Part shown: in pieces, positions 13,969-18,231 of the stretch
How the letters are laid out: every line of letters begins with the position of its first letter
Numbering within the stretch: position 1 is the first letter of the stretch
Assembly: GCA_051277445.1 (NCBI GenBank)
Contig: JBNMQC010000036.1
Span: 1-18,231 of the forward strand
Direction: 5' to 3'
Length of the DNA stretch: 18,231 bases
From: Bermanella sp051277445
GTDB taxonomy: Bacteria > Pseudomonadota > Gammaproteobacteria > Pseudomonadales > Oceanobacteraceae
Position numbers and translations under genes: made by a program
The notes under the pieces: generated by a model
Database searches by the model: none
What the model was told of the DNA's origin: nothing
The model's input: the letters and a program-made list of their open reading frames with translations, nothing else

Positions 13969-15882
13969 ATGAAAAAGAAAAACCATTTAATATATTGTGT
14001 TTTTATACTTATATTATTTTCAATACCTGGGTATAAAGAAATAATATCAGAGTTGTTAATAGCCAGAGACAAGTCTAAAAACGTACAATCGTTAGGATTC
14101 GAGGCAATTCTAGGTACTGATTTTGGAATGCAACTTCTTCAGCATGCTTTTATTCTAATATTATTAACCATTAGTAGTATTTATATTCTAAGTTCATGCA
14201 CACTAAAACTTTCCGAATTAATCAGCAATAAAGTTTATAAAAAGCTAATCACGTATACATTCCCAGTTTTTTCAATACTCTCAATATTCCTATTAAATTC
14301 TAAATACTTTCCAAACAGTAGTCACTACATAACTACTTTAGGCAACATTGATTTATATTCACCTACATCCTTACTTCTCATAGCATGCCTAATAACTTGT
14401 ATATTGTATCCAGCGTATTTAATAGCAAATAAAGCATGGGAATATAAAATCCCTAGCATAATATTAAGCGGACTATTTTTATTAGCTATGACATCGCCAG
14501 AAAAAAGCATAGAGAATACAAATAAAGCATATAAAAATGTAATCATTATCGGTATTGATTCATTACGATTAGATTTAATGAAGGATCAAATGCCCTACCT
14601 TTCATCATGGCTAGAGAGATCTTCAGTTTTCAAAAATAGCTTCACTCCGTTCGCAAGAACCTTCCCTGCATGGAGCACTATACTGTCCGGTTCATTCCCT
14701 CCAAATCACGGAGCGAGATTCAATTTAATTGACGAAACCCTGCTCAACAAAGAAACAAAATACTTACCAGAAATACTTGCAGATAAAAACTTTAAAACCG
14801 TCTTTGCAACTGACGAGCGAAGATTTAGCTATATAGGAGAAGAACATGGCTTTGAATATATCATCGGACCAAGAACAGGCCTTAGTGATTTTGTTTTAGG
14901 CCAATATTCGGATAATGTAATTCTAAATCTATTCACACTACTTCCTTTTTCAGGCACATTCCTTCCAATAATTGCAAATAATCGAGCGGCCGCTCACCTT
15001 TATCGGCCTGATTTATTCTCTAGAAGGTTAAATCGAGAATTAAACTCAATCATATCAGAGGACCAACCTCTGTTTCTCGCTAGCCATTTCTGCCTAGCAC
15101 ACTGGCCATTTTATTATGCAGAAAAAAACAAGACTAACGATAAAAAAACAAATTATCTTCACGGACTTCGCGACATCGACAAACAAATAGAAAGCTTAAT
15201 GAACAACTTAGGCGAGAAAAGAGTACTAGATAACGCAATAATTATCTTTATTTCAGATCATGGAGAGTCATGGCAAGAAACCATTACATTTAATACAAAA
15301 AAATCCAAAATCGACTTTCATACAAACGGACATGGCTCAAATATAATCAACAACAATGAACATAAAGTCTTAATAAGCATGAATGGTCTTGAAATTCCAA
15401 ACTCAAACCTAGACAAGACAACAACCCTCGCAGACATAACACCAACAATATTAGATCAACTAAAGCTTTACACTCGGATAAGATATGATGGAAAGCCTTT
15501 AACTAAAAACATACAAGAAAACAGAGTTTTTCCTGTCGAATCAGGGTTTACGGTTAAAGCAATCCTTAATGAGATCGATATTGAAAAAGCCCTTAGCCAA
15601 GCTATAAATAGATACACAGTAAACAAAAGCGGTGAGCTCAGAATAAAAGTGAACGAGACACCATTCCTATTAAACGGAAAAGAGTTTGGTGTGCGCAACA
15701 AAACAAAGCAGTTATCTAGTTTACTTATTAAAAATAAAAGAGAGTTGGCGCTCATTGACTATGAAAATATGACTTTATCAACAGAAAAAAAAGCAATAAA
15801 ACAGGAAACACTACTAACATCACACTACTGCAAATGGTTTAGCGATTTAAACTCAGAAACTTCAGTCTGCCCTACTAACTAA
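13969..15882 (+). CDS. Membrane-anchored alkaline-phosphatase-superfamily phosphotransferase-like protein (paralogue 1)
   Basis: The 637-residue protein has about five N-terminal membrane helices (7-22, 59-78, 92-110, 133-152, 161-175), then a catalytic domain (about 188-510) expected in the periplasm, and a C-terminal tail. Catalytic-type residues are Asp197 in IGIDSLR, Thr231 in TPFARTFPAW (candidate nucleophile), Asp430-His431 in SDHGES, and His455 in NGHGSN. HFCLAHWP (373-380) and DERRFS (282-287) are further fixed blocks. The layout resembles EptA/PptA phosphoethanolamine transferases and LtaS, but the metal ligand Asp replaces their Glu and the family is not one I can name. The sulfatase CxPxR signature is absent. 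The tail has Cys621 and Cys634. The ATG lies 4 bases after nadC with only GAGG too close by, which suggests coupling. Codon use is much more AT-rich than nadC, suggesting transfer. Pilin or envelope decoration is an inference from the pilA neighbour. Confidence 0.85.
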   Translation: MKKKNHLIYCVFILILFSIPGYKEIISELLIARDKSKNVQSLGFEAILGTDFGMQLLQHAFILILLTISSIYILSSCTLKLSELISNKVYKKLITYTFPVFSILSIFLLNSKYFPNSSHYITTLGNIDLYSPTSLLLIACLITCILYPAYLIANKAWEYKIPSIILSGLFLLAMTSPEKSIENTNKAYKNVIIIGIDSLRLDLMKDQMPYLSSWLERSSVFKNSFTPFARTFPAWSTILSGSFPPNHGARFNLIDETLLNKETKYLPEILADKNFKTVFATDERRFSYIGEEHGFEYIIGPRTGLSDFVLGQYSDNVILNLFTLLPFSGTFLPIIANNRAAAHLYRPDLFSRRLNRELNSIISEDQPLFLASHFCLAHWPFYYAEKNKTNDKKTNYLHGLRDIDKQIESLMNNLGEKRVLDNAIIIFISDHGESWQETITFNTKKSKIDFHTNGHGSNIINNNEHKVLISMNGLEIPNSNLDKTTTLADITPTILDQLKLYTRIRYDGKPLTKNIQENRVFPVESGFTVKAILNEIDIEKALSQAINRYTVNKSGELRIKVNETPFLLNGKEFGVRNKTKQLSSLLIKNKRELALIDYENMTLSTEKKAIKQETLLTSHYCKWFSDLNSETSVCPTN

Positions 15883-15905
15883 CACTACTAAAGTCAGTTG
15901 TATTC

Positions 15906-17810
15906 ATGCTATCAGAATTAAAAAAGACAACCCTATACTGTATTATAATTTTACTGCCTTTATTCTTTCCTACTTTTGAATATATTCAAAATATTTTTCA
16001 ATCCATTGAAAACGGCTTAGGATCTTCGAATTTCAAATTCGTAGACATATTAAAAACAAGTACTTCAACACACATAGCACAATATTTTCTAATAACCCTT
16101 ATCAGTACAGGTCTCTTTTGCTATCTACATTTACTCTTTATCAAAAGAATATTAAGTAATATAAATAGAAATTCACTTAGCTTAAGCATACTATGGAGCT
16201 TATTGGCAGGGATTTCATTAATCCAAATCAATAGCTACTTCTTTCCGCTATCCGTATACTCTTATTCTTCTGGAATATTACAATCTCAGATCTTTATCTT
16301 TGTGTTATTCACCATTAATATTCTGGCAATTTTCAATCTAATATATAGCTTCAAAAAGACAATCGTAAGCATAACTTTAATAAGTATCATCATCGGAATA
16401 TTCCCCTTACAAAAAAATTATAATAATGAAAAAACTAATGTTTTTATTATAGGAATTGATTCATTAAGACCTGAATTAATAGATAGCTACATGCCATTTC
16501 TATCCAAACAGCTAGAATCAAGCACTACTCTAAACCAAGCATACACACCATTTGCACGTACTTATCCTGCTTGGGTATCCATACTGACTGGTCGCCACCC
16601 CATTAATCATGGCGCAAGATTCAATCTTCAAGATGAAAAAATGCTAAGCGATGATAATGTTTATTTGACAAATATATTAAAAGAGAATGGCTATCACACC
16701 ATCTATGCAGCAGATGAACGCCGATTTAGTAATTTAGGAAACGCTCATGGGTTCGATGAAGTGATCGGCCCAAGGACAGGCGCGAGTGATTTTATACTAG
16801 GCACCTACGCAGATTTTCCTACCACTAACTTGCTATTATTAACTCCTGCAGGAAAATACTTATTACCTGAATTATACGCCAATAGAGCTGCACACCGTCT
16901 TTACAGCCCAAGGAACTTTAACTCACTGATTGAAGCATCACTCAATACCATATCAACTTCTAAGCCCATATTTATGGCCACTCACTTTTGCTTAGCTCAT
17001 TGGCCATATACATTCAATGGACATTCGATAGACACCCAATTCAAGGAAGAGCCTAAATACCCTGCAAATCTAGTCGCTGTTGACCAGCAAATTTCAAAGT
17101 ATATGAATACATTAAGTAAAAAAGGACTACTCAAGAACAGCATTCTTATTTTCCTTAGTGATCATGGAGAAAACTGGGGTAATTTTCAGACAAACCTAAA
17201 AAACAAAAAGGGTGAGGTGTATTCAGGCTCAGATTACGGTCACGGCATGAATATACTTAGCCCAAATAGTCATAAAATATTATTGAGCTTCAAAGGTTTT
17301 GACATCGACGAAAAGCAAATCAATAAACCTAGTTCATTAATAGACATCACTCCCACAACATTAGATCAGCTGGGTTATTTACAGAGCCTTGACCCTTCTA
17401 CTTTTGACGGAAGAAGCTTGATACAACCTTTAACTTCCGACATTGAAATGACATTCGAATCTGGTGTTATCATTGCCGAAGCCAACAAAGCAAACCCTAA
17501 CCCTGAAGAAGTTGCAAAAGCTGGAACTCATCGCTTTACAATCAAAGAAAATGGCCAGTTAAGCTTAAGAAGTGAGTTAATACCTACAATGATCTCAGCC
17601 AAGCAGCGCGGTCTTCGAATTAACAACCATGGATTGTTTTATTTCAACACGCCATCAGGGTGGAAGTGGGTCAATATCAATTACGACTCAAAAACATATG
17701 AGAAAGACGGGCTACCCAGCGTGAATACCCCCAGTAGCTTAATGACACGCTTTTGCCAACTATTCCAAAAAGAGTCATCACTTATCCGCAACGAATGCGT
17801 CAGTATGTGA
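15906..17810 (+). CDS. Membrane-anchored alkaline-phosphatase-superfamily phosphotransferase-like protein (paralogue 2)
   Basis: This 634-residue protein is a paralogue of the preceding one, with the same plan: about five membrane helices (8-23, 57-80, 92-112, 126-147, 152-167), a periplasmic-type catalytic domain (about 176-505) and a tail. Matching residues are Asp185 (IGIDSLR), Thr219 (TPFARTYPAW), Asp419-His420 (SDHGEN) and His446 (YGHGMN). HFCLAHWP, DERRFS, GPRTGxSDF, NHGARFNL and DITPTxLDQL are shared word for word. Differences gather in the membrane part, in the insert before the GHG motif and in the tail, so substrate or partner may differ. Cys617 and Cys631 in the tail match the Cys pair of paralogue 1. 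It follows the first gene by 23 bases with no strong ribosome-binding site and is probably cotranscribed with it. The next gene downstream, after 242 bases, is pilA. Function is unproven; alternatives are a phosphodiesterase or a polymer-modifying transferase. Confidence 0.85.
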   Translation: MLSELKKTTLYCIIILLPLFFPTFEYIQNIFQSIENGLGSSNFKFVDILKTSTSTHIAQYFLITLISTGLFCYLHLLFIKRILSNINRNSLSLSILWSLLAGISLIQINSYFFPLSVYSYSSGILQSQIFIFVLFTINILAIFNLIYSFKKTIVSITLISIIIGIFPLQKNYNNEKTNVFIIGIDSLRPELIDSYMPFLSKQLESSTTLNQAYTPFARTYPAWVSILTGRHPINHGARFNLQDEKMLSDDNVYLTNILKENGYHTIYAADERRFSNLGNAHGFDEVIGPRTGASDFILGTYADFPTTNLLLLTPAGKYLLPELYANRAAHRLYSPRNFNSLIEASLNTISTSKPIFMATHFCLAHWPYTFNGHSIDTQFKEEPKYPANLVAVDQQISKYMNTLSKKGLLKNSILIFLSDHGENWGNFQTNLKNKKGEVYSGSDYGHGMNILSPNSHKILLSFKGFDIDEKQINKPSSLIDITPTTLDQLGYLQSLDPSTFDGRSLIQPLTSDIEMTFESGVIIAEANKANPNPEEVAKAGTHRFTIKENGQLSLRSELIPTMISAKQRGLRINNHGLFYFNTPSGWKWVNINYDSKTYEKDGLPSVNTPSSLMTRFCQLFQKESSLIRNECVSM

Positions 17811-17817
17811 CGATTTT

Positions 17818-17949
17818 TGTCACAATATATAATCGAACAATTGCTCAAATTACAATCAAATGTGACATATTGCACATAATCCCCTCAACCGTTTGTTTTT
17901 TTGCGACACATGAGCCTTTATTTTGACATAAAAATCAGGAATACTGTCG
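17818..17949 (+). promoter_or_regulatory. Cluster of TGTC/GACA elements upstream of pilA, candidate PilR sites
   Basis: Elements containing TGTC or its complement GACA occur at 17818 (TGTCAC), 17864 (in TGTGACA), 17905 (in GCGACAC), 17925 (in TTGACA) and 17945 (TGTCGC). The last three are spaced about 20 bases apart, that is two helix turns. Known PilR sites in Pseudomonas contain a (C/G)TGTC core upstream of the pilA sigma-54 promoter. The match is short, so the assignment rests on clustering and position. Confidence 0.4.
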
Positions 17950-17958
17950 CTCAACAGT

Positions 17959-17974
17959 TGGCACAAGACCTGCT
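17959..17974 (+). promoter_or_regulatory. Sigma-54 (RpoN) promoter of pilA
   Basis: TGGCACAAGACCTGCT matches the -24/-12 consensus. The invariant GG is at 17960-17961 and the GC at 17972-17973, separated by exactly 10 bases. Transcription should start near 17985, giving a leader of about 70 bases before the pilA ATG. RpoN dependence of pilA, driven by the PilS/PilR pair, is well established in Pseudomonas. Confidence 0.87.
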
Positions 17975-18052
17975 GTAAAGATATGAATGATTAAAGCTAC
18001 TTACAGCTAAATTATAAACAAACAAATAATAAATTAAGTGGAGCGGTCTACT

Positions 18053-18231
18053 ATGAAAGGTCAAAAAGGTTTTACCCTTATTGAATTAATGATTGTGGTA
18101 GCAATCATCGGTATTTTGGCATCCGTTGCGATTCCTGAGTACAGAAACTACATCACTCGTGCTGAGGTAACTAAGTCACTTGGTGCAGCTCGTCAAGCAC
18201 AACTAGCAGTAACTGAGTTCACTTCTGTTGT
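18053..18231 (+). CDS. pilA: Type IV major pilin precursor (3' end outside window)
   Basis: The first 59 residues of a type IVa prepilin are visible. The six-residue leader MKGQKG is followed by FTLIELMIVVAIIGILASVA, with the PilD cleavage site between Gly6 and Phe7 and the conserved Glu5 of the mature protein. Then comes the usual continuation IPEYRNYITRAEVTKSLGAARQ of the long N-terminal helix. The pilin is processed and N-methylated by PilD, then polymerised into the retractile pilus used for twitching, adhesion and DNA uptake. The start is supported by AAGTGGAG (18036-18043), 9 bases upstream, and by the sigma-54 promoter at 17959-17974. Its position next to nadC, with ampD beyond, matches pilA of Pseudomonas and ppdD of E. 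coli, which favours the major pilin over a minor one. The variable C-terminal domain is cut off by the window edge. Confidence 0.95.
   Translation, partial: MKGQKGFTLIELMIVVAIIGILASVAIPEYRNYITRAEVTKSLGAARQAQLAVTEFTSV

Noticed and set aside
17681..17875. Minus-strand 64-codon frame over the end of paralogue 2 and the pilA upstream region
   Set aside because: Mostly antisense to a well-supported gene; the remainder covers regulatory elements and has no initiation signals.
1..18231. tRNA, rRNA, CRISPR array, insertion sequence or prophage
   Set aside because: No cloverleaf, regular repeat-spacer array, transposase or terminal inverted repeats were seen on reading; a dedicated tRNA or covariance-model scan was not possible.

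Overview
The window reads as a chromosome segment of a gammaproteobacterium of moderate to low G+C, probably a marine, Oceanospirillales- or Pseudomonadales-like lineage. This rests on the gene set (single-chain AceE-type pyruvate dehydrogenase, AmpD/AmpE, a cobalamin salvage cluster, a type IVa pilin behind a sigma-54 promoter) and on the order aceEF ... ampE-ampD <> nadC ... pilA, which resembles the aceEF/ampDE/nadC/ppdD neighbourhood of Escherichia coli and the ampDE/nadC/pilA neighbourhood of Pseudomonas. The species cannot be fixed by reading alone.

Layout. Bases 1-1113 (+) hold the 3' part of a repeat-rich, beta-propeller-like protein. A hairpin at 1147-1172 separates it from a minus-strand block: a methyl-accepting chemotaxis protein (1181-3205), then aceF (3317-4960) and aceE (4971-7646), which encode E2 and E1 of pyruvate dehydrogenase. 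No lpd or pdhR gene is present in the window. A 300-base non-coding stretch (7647-7946) carries a candidate aceE promoter, a terminator-like hairpin, an AT-rich inverted repeat and two copies of a 16-base palindromic repeat. Upstream of it, also on the minus strand, are cobC, cobT and cobU for late cobalamin assembly or salvage, without cobS. Then come a plus-strand pair (PilZ-domain protein and a Mak-like ROK sugar kinase), the convergent ampE-ampD pair for muropeptide recycling, and the divergent nadC gene for NAD synthesis.

The most unusual part is 13969-17810. Two tandem paralogous genes, visibly AT-rich, sit between nadC and the pilin gene pilA (18053 to the window edge). Both encode five-helix inner-membrane proteins with a periplasmic alkaline-phosphatase-superfamily domain. 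Each has a metal-binding Asp, an ART(F/Y)PAW block with a candidate Thr nucleophile, a SDHGE metal site and a GHG metal site. Each also ends in a Cys-rich tail. They lack the CxPxR formylglycine signature of true sulfatases, so they look like phospho-group transferases or hydrolases. Their position next to pilA makes pilin or envelope decoration a reasonable but unproven hypothesis. pilA itself has a well-formed sigma-54 -24/-12 promoter (17959-17974) preceded by several TGTC/GACA elements, consistent with PilS/PilR control.

How the genes work together: aceEF feeds acetyl-CoA into central metabolism; cobU, cobT and cobC build the lower nucleotide loop of cobalamin; ampD and probably ampE serve peptidoglycan recycling; nadC makes nicotinate mononucleotide. 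PilZ, PilA and possibly the two phosphotransferase-like proteins belong to surface behaviour.
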